This document shows, piece after piece, positions 23,695 to 32,192 of a stretch of 46,405 bases of DNA. Made by a program: the position numbers and the translations under genes. How positions within the stretch are numbered: position 1 is the stretch's first letter; each line of letters starts with the position of its first letter. The stretch covers positions 1 through 46,405 of the forward strand of contig JABDBR010000009.1 of the NCBI GenBank assembly GCA_013288545.1. The letters are read 5' to 3'. The notes below the pieces were generated by a model. It saw nothing but the letters and a program-made list of their open reading frames with translations. It ran no database searches and was not told where the DNA came from. Origin of the DNA: Nitrososphaerota archaeon (GTDB taxonomy: Archaea > Thermoproteota > Nitrososphaeria > Nitrososphaerales > Nitrosopumilaceae).

Positions 23695-23767
23695 TGGACC
23701 GAGGGGGATTTGAACCCCCGACTTCCGCGTTGCGAACGCGGCATCACTACCACTAGACTACCGGCCC
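23695..23767 (-). tRNA. tRNA-Ala (anticodon CGC)
   Basis: On the minus strand: acceptor GGGCCGG pairs with TCGGTCC, including the G3-U70 wobble pair that marks alanine tRNAs; anticodon stem CCGCG/CGCGG encloses TTCGCAA with anticodon CGC; T arm GGGGG-TTCAAAT-CCCCC. Discriminator A, and the next three bases (23692-23694) read CCA, so the 3' end is encoded, unlike the two other tRNAs here. No intron. Confidence 0.95.
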
Positions 23768-23843
23768 TTTTGTTATCAAGAATACCAACTGCTTTTATCT
23801 ATTTACTCAAAGAATAATACTAGGTTTTCAATCCAAATTCCTG

Positions 23844-25235
23844 ATGACTGTTGATGCTGTAATTACAGGGTCACACGTTATTCTTCAAAATGGAATGGTG
23901 GACAAGAACATTGTCATAAACGAAGGCAAAGTTGTTGGCCTAACAAATGATGTTCCACAATGTGATCATAAAATAAAAGGAGATGGTCTAGTCTCACTTC
24001 CTGGAATAATTGATCCTCACATACATTATGGTGTGTATTCACCAATTGACGAAGCTGCAATCACGGAATCAAAAGTGGCGGCAATAGGAGGTGTTACTAC
24101 AATGATTCGGATGCTCAGGCTGAGCGGTTCGTACAAGAAAAATCTAGACTCACAGCTTGAGGCAAGCTCAAAAACTCATTATGTTGATTATTCAATCCAT
24201 GCCTCAATACTTTCCAAGAGTCAAATCAATGAAATGGAATTTTGTAAAAGCAGGGGTATAACGTCATTTAAGATATACATGAATCTTGGCGAAGAAGTGG
24301 GTCATGTCTACATGGACATGCAACCAGGAGAAAAATCTCTGCGGGAAGAAAGAGTGGAAATGACAACTGACATGATTGAAAAAATAATTGAAAAAGCAGC
24401 AGCTCTGAATTGCCAAGTTCTTGTTCATGCTGAAGATTACCAAATGTGTTCTTGCGGAATAAAGACTGCAAAAGAGAAAAGAATGGATGGACTTGGAGCA
24501 TGGTCTCAAAGCAGGCCTGTAGAATCTGAAGTCAAGTCAATTACTACTATATCACAAATTGCAAGAAAGTTTGGCTGCAATCTTTATTTTGTTCATATTG
24601 GATCGCGTGCTGCAATTGACGCAATATCTAAAGAAAAGAAAAATGGAACCAAGATTCACGTTGAAACATGCCCTCACTATCTTACATTATCATATGAATC
24701 CCAAAAAGGATATCTTGCAAAAGTTATGCCTCCTATACGCTCTTCTCAGGATATGGAAACTGTGTGGCATGAGGTACAAAGTGGCAGAATGGATACAATA
24801 GGAACAGATCATGTTGCAAATAGACTGAATCTAAAGCTTGGCGGAGAAAACGTATGGAGTGCACTTGCTGGATTTCCAGGAATGGGAACAATGGTTCCCA
24901 TACTACTGAGCGAGGGTGTCAACAAAGGAAAAATAAATCTCCAACAATTTTCAAACATGACAAGCTACAACACGGCACAAATATTTGGAATGTATCCAAA
25001 AAAAGGAATAATCCAAAAAGGCTCTGATGCAGATATTGTTCTAGTTGACTTGAAAAAGGAAGCAAAAGTGTCTTCTGTAGACATTGATGGATTTTCTGAT
25101 TATAATGTCTATGAGGGATGGAATCTCAAAGGATGGCCTGTTAAGACAATTGTTCGAGGAAATGTAATAGCTGAAGATTTCAAGATAATTGCAAAACCTG
25201 GTTATGGCAAGTTTGTTTCAAGGCCACAAACCTGA
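23844..25235 (+). CDS. Cyclic amidohydrolase (dihydroorotase/hydantoinase family)
   Basis: A 463-residue metal-dependent amidohydrolase. Metal ligands are in order: His59 and His61 (DPHIHYG), the lysine likely to be carboxylated, Lys143 (SFKIYMNLG), His195 (LVHAED), His251 (FVHIGS) and Asp322 (IGTDH). The protein hydrolyses or closes a cyclic amide, as dihydroorotase, dihydropyrimidinase or hydantoinase. The length and the FKIYMN segment lean to the dihydropyrimidinase/hydantoinase branch, but pyrimidine synthesis (PyrC) cannot be excluded; no other pyrimidine gene is adjacent. Divergent from tRNA-Ala. Confidence 0.88.
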   Translation: MTVDAVITGSHVILQNGMVDKNIVINEGKVVGLTNDVPQCDHKIKGDGLVSLPGIIDPHIHYGVYSPIDEAAITESKVAAIGGVTTMIRMLRLSGSYKKNLDSQLEASSKTHYVDYSIHASILSKSQINEMEFCKSRGITSFKIYMNLGEEVGHVYMDMQPGEKSLREERVEMTTDMIEKIIEKAAALNCQVLVHAEDYQMCSCGIKTAKEKRMDGLGAWSQSRPVESEVKSITTISQIARKFGCNLYFVHIGSRAAIDAISKEKKNGTKIHVETCPHYLTLSYESQKGYLAKVMPPIRSSQDMETVWHEVQSGRMDTIGTDHVANRLNLKLGGENVWSALAGFPGMGTMVPILLSEGVNKGKINLQQFSNMTSYNTAQIFGMYPKKGIIQKGSDADIVLVDLKKEAKVSSVDIDGFSDYNVYEGWNLKGWPVKTIVRGNVIAEDFKIIAKPGYGKFVSRPQT

Positions 25236-25249
25236 CTTGAAAATTTTTA

Positions 25250-26452
25250 TTAAATTGTTATAAAGCCTGATTTTACTGCTGACAGTGCAATGTTTAGGCC
25301 AAACAATGCAAATGTTACGGCATATATCGATATCATGGAGCCTTTCAATATTTTTTCAGATACCTTCTTTTCAATTATTGTATGAATGAACTTACCTCCA
25401 TCCAATATCGGTAATGGTAACATGTTGAATATTCCTATGAAAAATGACAGCATCCATAGCCACAATAAAAACATGAAGACTTCTGGACTCCAGTGAATGT
25501 AATATGGAACTACGGGCTGGTATGATGGCAAAGCCGCTCGCAAAATTCCAAGCATTCCCTTTTGTGGATCGGTTGTAGATGGGGTAGTGACAACAGGAAT
25601 CTGCAAAGTTTTTCCATCCCTTATTACGGTGACCATGGCAGTATCTCCTGCCTTTAATTTTACCTTGGCAAAGTCTTGGGGCAGAACAATGGGATTTCCA
25701 TCTATTGCGTTTATGATGTCGTCTTTTTGCAATCCTGCTTTTTCAGCTCCTGATCCTTGTGTAACTGAGACTATGGGAACTCCAAGAGGCTGATTATAAA
25801 ACACACCTTTGATTGGGTCTGGCATGATAAGTGCAAATGATGGATTGAATATCAACAGTCCTGCAATTATAAACGAAAACAAAACGTTTGATGTTGCGCC
25901 TGCTCCAATTACTCTAAGACGTGAGAGTTTTTTTGCCTTGACAAATTCTTCCTCGTCAGGCTCTACAAATCCTGCAAATAGCGCAATAAAGACTGCAAAT
26001 CCTCCGGTCTTGATTTTTATCTTTTCTAGCGTGGCAACAATTCCATGTGCACCTTCATGAATCACCAGTACGATTGGAACAGAAAGCAAAAAGTATGCAA
26101 TGTTTGAGGTTGACTGGATTGTAACTCCTGGTATCAGTACGGTCATCTCAGAGAATGATTCTGGCTTTACAAAAAAGTTTGACAGGTTTGATGCAAGATA
26201 CCAAAATGCAGCCCCCATCATAACAAAACCTAGAACCACACTTGTGTTGGCAAAGATTCTAGTTGCGCGTTGGGTTCGGCTCAAGATTCTTGTAAGTATC
26301 AGTTGTACATTCTGGTTCTTGTATGTAAGACTGTATGGTTTTATCTCAAATCCATGTTTGTCAAGCTTTGAGATTTTTGCAGCTGCAAATACAATGACCC
26401 ATGCAATCAAAACATAGATGATAGAGTTATGCGTTAAAAATTCAAAAGCCAA
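25250..26452 (-). CDS. Site-2 membrane metalloprotease (M50) with a PDZ domain
   Basis: A 400-residue intramembrane zinc protease. The zinc site is His132-Glu133-x-x-His136 (IHEGAHG) and the distant Asp351 in LPLPILDGGKF. A PDZ domain lies between the membrane segments (about residues 222-295, GVPIVSVTQGSGAEKAGL). Multiple helices flank both sites. Such proteases cut membrane-anchored regulators, as in regulated intramembrane proteolysis; the substrate is unknown. It converges on the amidohydrolase gene with 14 bases between. It is divergent from cutA. Confidence 0.92.
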   Translation of the reverse strand: MAFEFLTHNSIIYVLIAWVIVFAAAKISKLDKHGFEIKPYSLTYKNQNVQLILTRILSRTQRATRIFANTSVVLGFVMMGAAFWYLASNLSNFFVKPESFSEMTVLIPGVTIQSTSNIAYFLLSVPIVLVIHEGAHGIVATLEKIKIKTGGFAVFIALFAGFVEPDEEEFVKAKKLSRLRVIGAGATSNVLFSFIIAGLLIFNPSFALIMPDPIKGVFYNQPLGVPIVSVTQGSGAEKAGLQKDDIINAIDGNPIVLPQDFAKVKLKAGDTAMVTVIRDGKTLQIPVVTTPSTTDPQKGMLGILRAALPSYQPVVPYYIHWSPEVFMFLLWLWMLSFFIGIFNMLPLPILDGGKFIHTIIEKKVSEKILKGSMISIYAVTFALFGLNIALSAVKSGFITI

Positions 26453-26496
26453 ATTAATTGATACTCTTTTTAGTCAGGGCAAATTTATCAGTTGCT

Positions 26497-26844
26497 ATGG
26501 GAATTGTTCTAGTTTCAACATATCCTGACAAAAAATCAATTTCTAGAATAGCACATGTTGTAGTGGAACAAAAACTGGCAGCTTGCGTCAACTATACAAA
26601 AATAAACTCTATTTATTCATGGAAAGGCAAGATTGAAGATGCCGAAGAATTTCTTGCACTTTTTAAAACTACAGCAAAATCAAAACAAAGACTCAAAGAA
26701 GAAATAGCAAAATCTCATCCATATGATGTACCAGAGATTGTAGAGCTCAAGATGGATAGTGTCAGTGTACCATACATGAAATGGCTCGAAGAATCAACTC
26801 TGGGGAGCAAACCTAAGAAGCGAAATAACGCCTCCAAGAGATGA
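26497..26844 (+). CDS. cutA: CutA1-like divalent ion tolerance protein
   Basis: About 115 residues: GIVLVSTYPDKKS at the N-terminus, EQKLAACVNY, INSIYSWKGKIEDAEEFLALFKT and HPYDVPEIVEL are the standard CutA1 segments. Family members form ferredoxin-like trimers and bind copper or other divalent ions; the physiological role is not settled. The frame reaches back to a TTG at 26458, but only the ATG at 26497 gives the normal N-terminus. The C-terminal tail is Lys/Arg-rich. The last 51 bases overlap the 3' end of the convergent Pelota gene. Confidence 0.92.
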   Translation: MGIVLVSTYPDKKSISRIAHVVVEQKLAACVNYTKINSIYSWKGKIEDAEEFLALFKTTAKSKQRLKEEIAKSHPYDVPEIVELKMDSVSVPYMKWLEESTLGSKPKKRNNASKR

Positions 26845-27846
26845 GACCCGTAACCCTGCATCTGTGGTAGAATCTACTGCATAAACTTCAACTCCTTTTG
26901 ATTCGACCTGGTTGAGAAATTCTATTATCTTATCTTCGTCTTGTTTTTCAAAGATCTTGTCTGAAAATATCAGTGACTCTACTGCGCCAATCTCATTTGC
27001 CTTTGCAGTCTCCTCAAAGCCCATGGTAAACTTGTTGCTTTTCTTGTTGGCCCTTGCCATGGTCTCATCTAGTATGGCAGAAACTTTGGCAATCTTGCTT
27101 GTGTCAAGTGTCTGCTTCATTATGTCAGACTTGATGAAAGTGTAGATCCCGTCCTCGCCAGAAGAGTCTATTCCGTCAACTATCTGTATCTTGTGTCCCT
27201 TGATTGACGGAACTTCTAAAAGAAAATTTGCCAATCTTTTTTTGGTCTCACCCGGACCAAATATCACAATACTATCAGCATCTCTTATCAAAGTTGAGAT
27301 TGCACTCTGGACAACTTTAAAAAAATCTTGTATATTGAATTTAGACTGGTATCTCTTTCCGCTTGCACCAGAATACATGTTTGGTAAAAGTTTGAGATGT
27401 GTCCCACTTAATCTTCCCAAGCCGCAGTCTGTTGTATCTATTGCAACAAGAAGAAACGTACTACTGTCTTTTTTTCCAAAGATCAATTTTTGTTCAATAT
27501 CACTCCAACTTTTCTTGACAAGTGTAACTGCATCACCGATTTTTAGTGTCAGGGAATGGTGCGATCCCTTGCTTACTGATGGATTGTCTGACTCTGCTAT
27601 TGTACCCTGGACTCGTAGTCTATCAACTACCTCATCAATAGAAATTTTTTCAACATCAAGTGCTATGCGAATCTTGATTCTTTCTCCCTTGTCAGGTCTT
27701 GAAAAATCCTTTTCTTGCTTGACAGCTCGTGAAGTGTCCCCCGTCACCCTGTCTCCTTTGGCTATCACACGTCGTAGTGTAAAGAGATCGTCTGATTCCT
27801 CTGGTATGAGGGCAATCGCATTGTCATCTATTTTTTTAATAATCAA
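26794..27846 (-). CDS. pelA: Pelota (Dom34), ribosome rescue factor
   Basis: A 350-residue eRF1-like protein with three domains: an N-terminal Sm-like domain (about 1-125), a central domain (LLVAIDTTDCGLG...; about 130-250) and a C-terminal domain (about 255-350). It lacks the GGQ motif of peptide release factors, as expected for Pelota. It enters the empty A site of stalled ribosomes and, with an EF1A-like or ABCE1 partner, splits them. The start is TTG, with a TATA-like sequence (complement near 27865-27872) at about leaderless distance. Its 3' end overlaps cutA by 51 bases. Confidence 0.95.
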   Translation of the reverse strand: MIIKKIDDNAIALIPEESDDLFTLRRVIAKGDRVTGDTSRAVKQEKDFSRPDKGERIKIRIALDVEKISIDEVVDRLRVQGTIAESDNPSVSKGSHHSLTLKIGDAVTLVKKSWSDIEQKLIFGKKDSSTFLLVAIDTTDCGLGRLSGTHLKLLPNMYSGASGKRYQSKFNIQDFFKVVQSAISTLIRDADSIVIFGPGETKKRLANFLLEVPSIKGHKIQIVDGIDSSGEDGIYTFIKSDIMKQTLDTSKIAKVSAILDETMARANKKSNKFTMGFEETAKANEIGAVESLIFSDKIFEKQDEDKIIEFLNQVESKGVEVYAVDSTTDAGLRVSSLGGVISLLRFAPQS

Positions 27847-27887
27847 TCTAATACCTTTACAGAACTATAATAAAAAAGAAAAGTAAT

Positions 27888-28313
27888 CTAGTTTGTTAAC
27901 TCGTCCGTCTTGGATTCCTTCTTCTCTTCTGCCTTTTTTCTCAAATAGTTCTGGACCCATTCCTGTGTTATGACTCCAGATTCGGTCAAGTTAACAAGCG
28001 TGTTGGTTGAAGCCTCACCCACTACTTTGCCAGTGTTTCTTCTTACCTGTCTCCATTTTAGATTTGTATTGCCACTTTTTGACGAGTATATGATGCCAAG
28101 TACCTCTTTTGCGTTTACAAAAGTCATGTCTCGAATCTTTTTTAAAGTAACCTTGTCTGCAGCCTCTACATAAATTGGACCAGGCGTTGTCTCACGTTCT
28201 GGGAACACTTCGTAATCTTCCAAGTAACTTTCAGGAATAAACGAGTTACAGGTGCTTAGGATTACAAACTTCCTAAAACTTTCAAGAGAACACGTTGCAT
28301 CTATTGCTACCAT
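27888..28313 (-). CDS. Conserved-looking protein of unknown function
   Basis: About 141 residues from the ATG at 28313; a TTG at 28325 would add four. Soluble, mixed alpha/beta, ending in a highly charged helix (YLRKKAEEKKESKTDELTN). The centre (VTLKKIRDMTFVNAKEVLGIIYSS) and the segment RRNTGKVVGEASTNTLVNL look well structured. I do not recognise a family. It lies about 40 bases upstream of pelA on the same strand, so the two may be co-transcribed and function together in translation; that is inference. Confidence 0.78.
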   Translation of the reverse strand: MVAIDATCSLESFRKFVILSTCNSFIPESYLEDYEVFPERETTPGPIYVEAADKVTLKKIRDMTFVNAKEVLGIIYSSKSGNTNLKWRQVRRNTGKVVGEASTNTLVNLTESGVITQEWVQNYLRKKAEEKKESKTDELTN

Positions 28314-28484
28314 TTGTGTAAACAATGCTCTCGCCTTTTATCAAGCTTCTTGAAAGACTCAAGTATGAACAAACAAGATTGTTAGCTGCAGGCGTTGATG
28401 ACCAAATCCCTTTGATTTGATGAGAAGGATCTTGAGTTCTGAGCCTGCACTGGATTTTTATCGATAAATGATTCTATTGTTATC

Positions 28485-28904
28485 ATGAAATCACACACTG
28501 AATATCTTACATATGAAGTTCCATCAAGACGAGGATTTGTAAATATCACACCAGAGATAAGAAAAATAATTCAAAAAAGTGGAGTCAAAGAAGGTCTTTG
28601 TCTTGTCAATGCAATGCACATTACTGCAAGTGTCTTCATAAATGATAATGAAAGTGGATTACACCAAGACTATGAAAAGTGGCTAGAAGAGATCGCACCA
28701 CATGAACCTGTATCACAATATGAACATAACAATACTGGAGAAGATAATGCTGATGCACATTTGAAGAGGCAAATAATGGGAAGAGAAGTTGTAGTGGCTA
28801 TAACAAAAGGCCAACTTGATTTTGGTCCATGGGAGCAGATATTCTATGGAGAATTTGACGGCAAGAGACCAAAACGTGTTCTAGTTAAAGTGATAGGCGA
28901 ATAG
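28485..28904 (+). CDS. YjbQ/UPF0047 family protein
   Basis: A 139-residue protein covering the whole YjbQ fold: [30 protein letters not shown], the [35 protein letters not shown] block and RVLVKVIGE at the end. Members occur in all domains of life; some rescue thiamine-phosphate synthase mutants, but the natural reaction is not established. It is a single gene, convergent with the zinc-ribbon mini-gene at 28908. Confidence 0.93.
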   Translation: MKSHTEYLTYEVPSRRGFVNITPEIRKIIQKSGVKEGLCLVNAMHITASVFINDNESGLHQDYEKWLEEIAPHEPVSQYEHNNTGEDNADAHLKRQIMGREVVVAITKGQLDFGPWEQIFYGEFDGKRPKRVLVKVIGE

Positions 28905-28907
28905 ATT

Positions 28908-29063
28908 TTAGGATAAAGAACCTCGCTTCTGGGCTCCTTCTTCTAGTGGTTTTAGTTTGAAACTTTGTTCATGATTCTGTGCACCATGACTGCATTTTAC
29001 GCAACCTACCTTGAATCCGTTGCTGTCCTTTACAAAAGTCTCGCAACCACAAAAACAAGTCAT
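28908..29063 (-). CDS. 51-residue zinc-ribbon protein
   Basis: A 51-codon frame starting ATG 29063. Cysteines at residues 3, 5, 7, 21 and 24 (MTCFCGCETF ... GCVKCSHG) make a one-ribbon zinc site; the second half is polar and basic. A TATA-like gttatatca (29086-29094 on the minus strand) is centred about 27 bases upstream, as for a leaderless gene. It is convergent with yjbQ, four bases apart. No further function can be read. Confidence 0.7.
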   Translation of the reverse strand: MTCFCGCETFVKDSNGFKVGCVKCSHGAQNHEQSFKLKPLEEGAQKRGSLS

Positions 29064-29085
29064 TTGATTTTATGTTCCATCTCTC

Positions 29086-29094
29086 TGATATAAC
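29086..29094 (-). promoter_or_regulatory. TATA-like box for the 51-residue zinc-ribbon gene
   Basis: Reads gttatatca on the minus strand, about 27 bases before the ATG at 29063. Confidence 0.5.
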
Positions 29095-29103
29095 TTATTT
29101 CAA

Positions 29104-29544
29104 TTAGTTCTTGCAACAATTTCCGCGTGGAATGTCATTATCATGCGGGCATTTTCTTGGATGCTTGAGCATTGTACATAGTGCATCTGTGAATTGTGCA
29201 TTCATGTGATGTTCTATGCCACAAACCATCTCCTCATCAATGTCTACCTTTAGGGCACTATCCATGAGTACCTCAAGCAACCTGCTGTTTCGCATCATGT
29301 TAGAGCCTATCTCTTCACCGTTCTTGGTAAGAGAGACTCCACTTTTATTATAATTTACAAGCTTTGACTCGTTTAGTTTTTTTAGCATCTGGACTACACT
29401 TGGCTGTCTTACGTTTAGCATCTTGGCAATGGTACTAATTTTTACGGGATTCCCATCTTCTTTGATGTGCCATATTGCCTTGAGATACATCTCGACATGT
29501 TCTGCTTCTGCAGTTCCCACAAACAAGACTTCTTGATCTTTCAT
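29104..29544 (-). CDS. DtxR/MntR-family metal-dependent regulator
   Basis: A 146-residue regulator. The N-terminal winged helix (AEHVEMYLKAIWHI...VKISTIAKMLNVRQPSVVQMLKKLNESKLV) is characteristic of DtxR/MntR, followed by the dimerisation/metal domain with VCGIEHHMN, which supplies Cys/Glu/His ligands. The C-terminal end is Cys/His-rich (HPRKCPHDNDIPRGNCC), like the tails of related archaeal iron regulators. It probably represses iron or manganese uptake genes when the metal is plentiful; targets are not visible here. It starts ten bases after the TrmB-like gene, so the two regulators share a transcript. Confidence 0.92.
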   Translation of the reverse strand: MKDQEVLFVGTAEAEHVEMYLKAIWHIKEDGNPVKISTIAKMLNVRQPSVVQMLKKLNESKLVNYNKSGVSLTKNGEEIGSNMMRNSRLLEVLMDSALKVDIDEEMVCGIEHHMNAQFTDALCTMLKHPRKCPHDNDIPRGNCCKN

Positions 29545-29554
29545 AATTGATATC

Positions 29555-30334
29555 TCATTTACTTGATTTTACATCTTTTGATTCTTTTAGCAAATATTCA
29601 AAATATTCACGGGCAAAGCCTGCTAGGCCAGAATGGTCTGCCCATATGGCAACTGCTTCCTTTGTTCCTGTAGTACCAAGCTCCTCGCCAAGAAGCAAAA
29701 CAACATATCTTTTGTCGGAAATGATTCCTCCACCAAAGAGACCCTTCTTTACTTTTACCGTAGCCAGCCTTGATAATGACTTTAACGTGTCGCCTTCAAC
29801 ATCTTCTGAAACTAGAATTGTAATGTCTACTCCCCTGTCATGCAATAATCTAATCTTTGGCAAGGCTTCCTTTGCCAATTCTTCTGCAACTTTGGGAATG
29901 GCAATCATGACCTCGTTTCTACATGAATCTACCATCTCGAGGATCTTTGTTGCAATGTTTATCACACCTGAAATTATCCAAATGTCTGGACGCTCGCTTA
30001 TCCCGCTCTGTTCATAAAGTGGAGTGAGTTCCTTGAGTACGATATTTTCATTATTTCTAAATTCAGTCTCAAACTGTTGCTTTGATGTCTGGATTGCAGT
30101 GGCAGGCGATTTTGCAAAATATTGAGTAGGTCTTGAATCATCAGAACCTATCCACCCCTTCTCCTCCAGGGTGCCTAGAACCTCATAAATTTTTGAGTAT
30201 GGCACACCAGATTTCTGACTAAGATCAGAGGCAGTAATGGGACCTGTTTTTAAAAGTGAAGAATATGTCTTGATCTCATAACTTGTGAGGCCTATCTTTT
30301 CCAGTGATTTTCTTGCCTTGTCAGAGAGACTCAT
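29555..30334 (-). CDS. TrmB-family transcription regulator
   Basis: A 259-residue TrmB-like regulator: N-terminal winged helix (KIGLTSYEIKTYSSLLKTGPITASDLSQKSGVPYSKIYEVLGTLEEKGWI, residues about 12-62), a coiled linker, and a C-terminal phospholipase-D-like sensor domain (about 110-250). Classical TrmB proteins sense sugars; many thaumarchaeal ones have unknown ligands. It lies upstream of and in the same transcript as the DtxR-like regulator, suggesting a link between metabolism and metal control. It is divergent from the Tes-like gene. Confidence 0.92.
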   Translation of the reverse strand: MSLSDKARKSLEKIGLTSYEIKTYSSLLKTGPITASDLSQKSGVPYSKIYEVLGTLEEKGWIGSDDSRPTQYFAKSPATAIQTSKQQFETEFRNNENIVLKELTPLYEQSGISERPDIWIISGVINIATKILEMVDSCRNEVMIAIPKVAEELAKEALPKIRLLHDRGVDITILVSEDVEGDTLKSLSRLATVKVKKGLFGGGIISDKRYVVLLLGEELGTTGTKEAVAIWADHSGLAGFAREYFEYLLKESKDVKSSK

Positions 30335-30428
30335 CTCTATGATCGGAGGCTCTTTTGATATATATGTCTAGGATCGAGTTTTTCATGAGGAATGATCTAC
30401 CTATTCATCTGGTGTCTAGTAGGAAATT

Positions 30429-30437
30429 GATTAAATA
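30429..30437 (+). promoter_or_regulatory. TATA-like box for the Tes-like gene
   Basis: gattaaata, centred about 30 bases before the ATG at 30465. Confidence 0.5.
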
Positions 30438-30464
30438 CTATCTCCTAAGATATGCGTATAAGAC

Positions 30465-32129
30465 ATGGAATTAATTCAGATATCTAATCAGAAGACTCCT
30501 ACTCTAGGAAAGAAATCAACTATAAGATTTACCCAGAGTATCTGTCCTGAATGTAACATGATACTTGACGCAGAGGTCTTTGAGAGAGATGGCAAGGTCT
30601 TCATGACAAAGACTTGTCCAACACACGGAGAATGCGAAGAACTCTATTTTGGCTCTTATGACATGTACAAAAAATTCAGTACCTACTGGATTGACGGAAA
30701 AGGTGCACATGCTCCAAACGTAATGATTGACAAATGCTCTTGTCCTAACAACTGTGGTCTGTGTTCTAATCACTTGTCCCACAGTGGACTAGCAAACATG
30801 ATAGTTACAAATAGATGTGATCTTACATGCTGGTACTGCTTCTTCTATGTAAAGAAAGGACTAGAAGGTGCATACATGTATGAGCCATCACAAGACCAAG
30901 TAAGAGCAATGATGAAGACACTACGAGCCGAAAGACCAATTCCAGGTAACTCAATGCAGATTACTGGTGGTGAACCAATGCTCAGAGAAGATATCGTTGA
31001 TGTCATCAAAATAATGAAAGAAGAAGGTGTTGATCACATCCAGATGAACACAAACGGAATCAGATTTGCACTAGATCCAGAAGCAATGAGAGAAGTAAGA
31101 CTAGCAGGTGTAAACAATCTTTATCTTAGTTTTGACGGTGTAACTCCAAGAACGAATCCAAAGAATCACTGGGAAATTCCATATGCACTAGAGAGTGCAA
31201 GAAAGACAGGAACTACAGTAGTATTTGTTCCAACAGTTATCAAATCAATCAATGACCATGAATTAGGTCCGATTATCAGATATGCTCAAAAGAATCTCGA
31301 TGTTGTCCATGCAGTAAACTTTCAACCAGTATCATTGACTGGAAGAATGGGAAAGAAAGAACGTGAAAAATACCGTATCACAATACCAGACTGCATACAA
31401 AGAATTGAAGAGCAGACACAAGGTGAAGTAACAGTAGATGACTGGTTCCCAGTTCCAAGTTGCATGCCACTAACAAACGTAATTGAAGCATTCTCTAGCA
31501 AACCAAAGTATGAACTCTCAATCCACTTTGCATGTGGTGCAGGAACATACATCTTTGAAGATGCAGAGACAAAGAAGTTTGTACCATTGACAAGATTTGC
31601 TGACATTCAGGGAATGTTAGAACTCTTTGAAGACAAGGCAGAGGAAATCAAGTCTGGAAAGAACAAATATTTCACAATGCTCGAAGTAGTAAGAAAATTG
31701 TCCAGCTTTATCGATAAAAAGAAACAGCCAGCAGGTCTTGACTTGGCAAAGATGTTCGGTAGCATCTTGATGAAGAGATCATTCAACTCTGTAGGTTCAT
31801 GGCATGTCAAGGGATTATTCTTGGGCATGATGCACTTCCAGGACAAGTACAATGAAGACCTTGAAAGACTCCAAAGATGTGACATTCACTATCTTACACC
31901 AGACTTGAGAATCGTTCCATTCTGTGCCTTTAACGTAATTCCAGAGTGGTATAGAGACAGAATCCAAAAGAAATATTCCATCTCAGTAGAAGAATGGGAG
32001 AAGAGAGTTGGAGTAAAACTCGAAGATGGTCTATACAGAGGAATCATGAGAAGGGGTTCAGGTGACGAGCTTGCAGCAGGCTGTGCAAAGAGTCAGATGA
32101 TGCATGAAGCATCACAAGCCTTGTCTTAG
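30465..32129 (+). CDS. Radical SAM enzyme, probable tetraether lipid synthase (Tes-like)
   Basis: A 554-residue radical SAM protein. Before the catalytic barrel it has a zinc/iron cysteine set (C27-x2-C30 ... C51, and C91, C93, C97, C100), then the SAM cluster motif Cys118-x3-Cys122-x2-Cys125 (RCDLTCWYCF), the ITGGEP motif and FDG. More cysteines in the C-terminal third (FACGAG, RCDIHYL, FCAFN, AGCAKS) suggest an extra cluster. This layout matches the Tes/MJ0619 family, which joins the phytanyl ends of two archaeol lipids to make GDGT tetraethers, and these archaea are known for such lipids. Assignment is by family resemblance; related paralogues of other function exist. Confidence 0.78.
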   Translation: MELIQISNQKTPTLGKKSTIRFTQSICPECNMILDAEVFERDGKVFMTKTCPTHGECEELYFGSYDMYKKFSTYWIDGKGAHAPNVMIDKCSCPNNCGLCSNHLSHSGLANMIVTNRCDLTCWYCFFYVKKGLEGAYMYEPSQDQVRAMMKTLRAERPIPGNSMQITGGEPMLREDIVDVIKIMKEEGVDHIQMNTNGIRFALDPEAMREVRLAGVNNLYLSFDGVTPRTNPKNHWEIPYALESARKTGTTVVFVPTVIKSINDHELGPIIRYAQKNLDVVHAVNFQPVSLTGRMGKKEREKYRITIPDCIQRIEEQTQGEVTVDDWFPVPSCMPLTNVIEAFSSKPKYELSIHFACGAGTYIFEDAETKKFVPLTRFADIQGMLELFEDKAEEIKSGKNKYFTMLEVVRKLSSFIDKKKQPAGLDLAKMFGSILMKRSFNSVGSWHVKGLFLGMMHFQDKYNEDLERLQRCDIHYLTPDLRIVPFCAFNVIPEWYRDRIQKKYSISVEEWEKRVGVKLEDGLYRGIMRRGSGDELAAGCAKSQMMHEASQALS

Positions 32130-32192
32130 AAAAATCATCTTCTAACTTTTCATCTAATACCTTAATAGAAGTTAATCTAGATTTTCTGTATA

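Noticed and set aside
28325-28420. 31-codon frame starting MLSPFIKLLERLKYEQ, divergent from the gene at 27888
   Set aside because: No TATA-like box at leaderless distance and no SD site; the helix-like composition alone is not enough.
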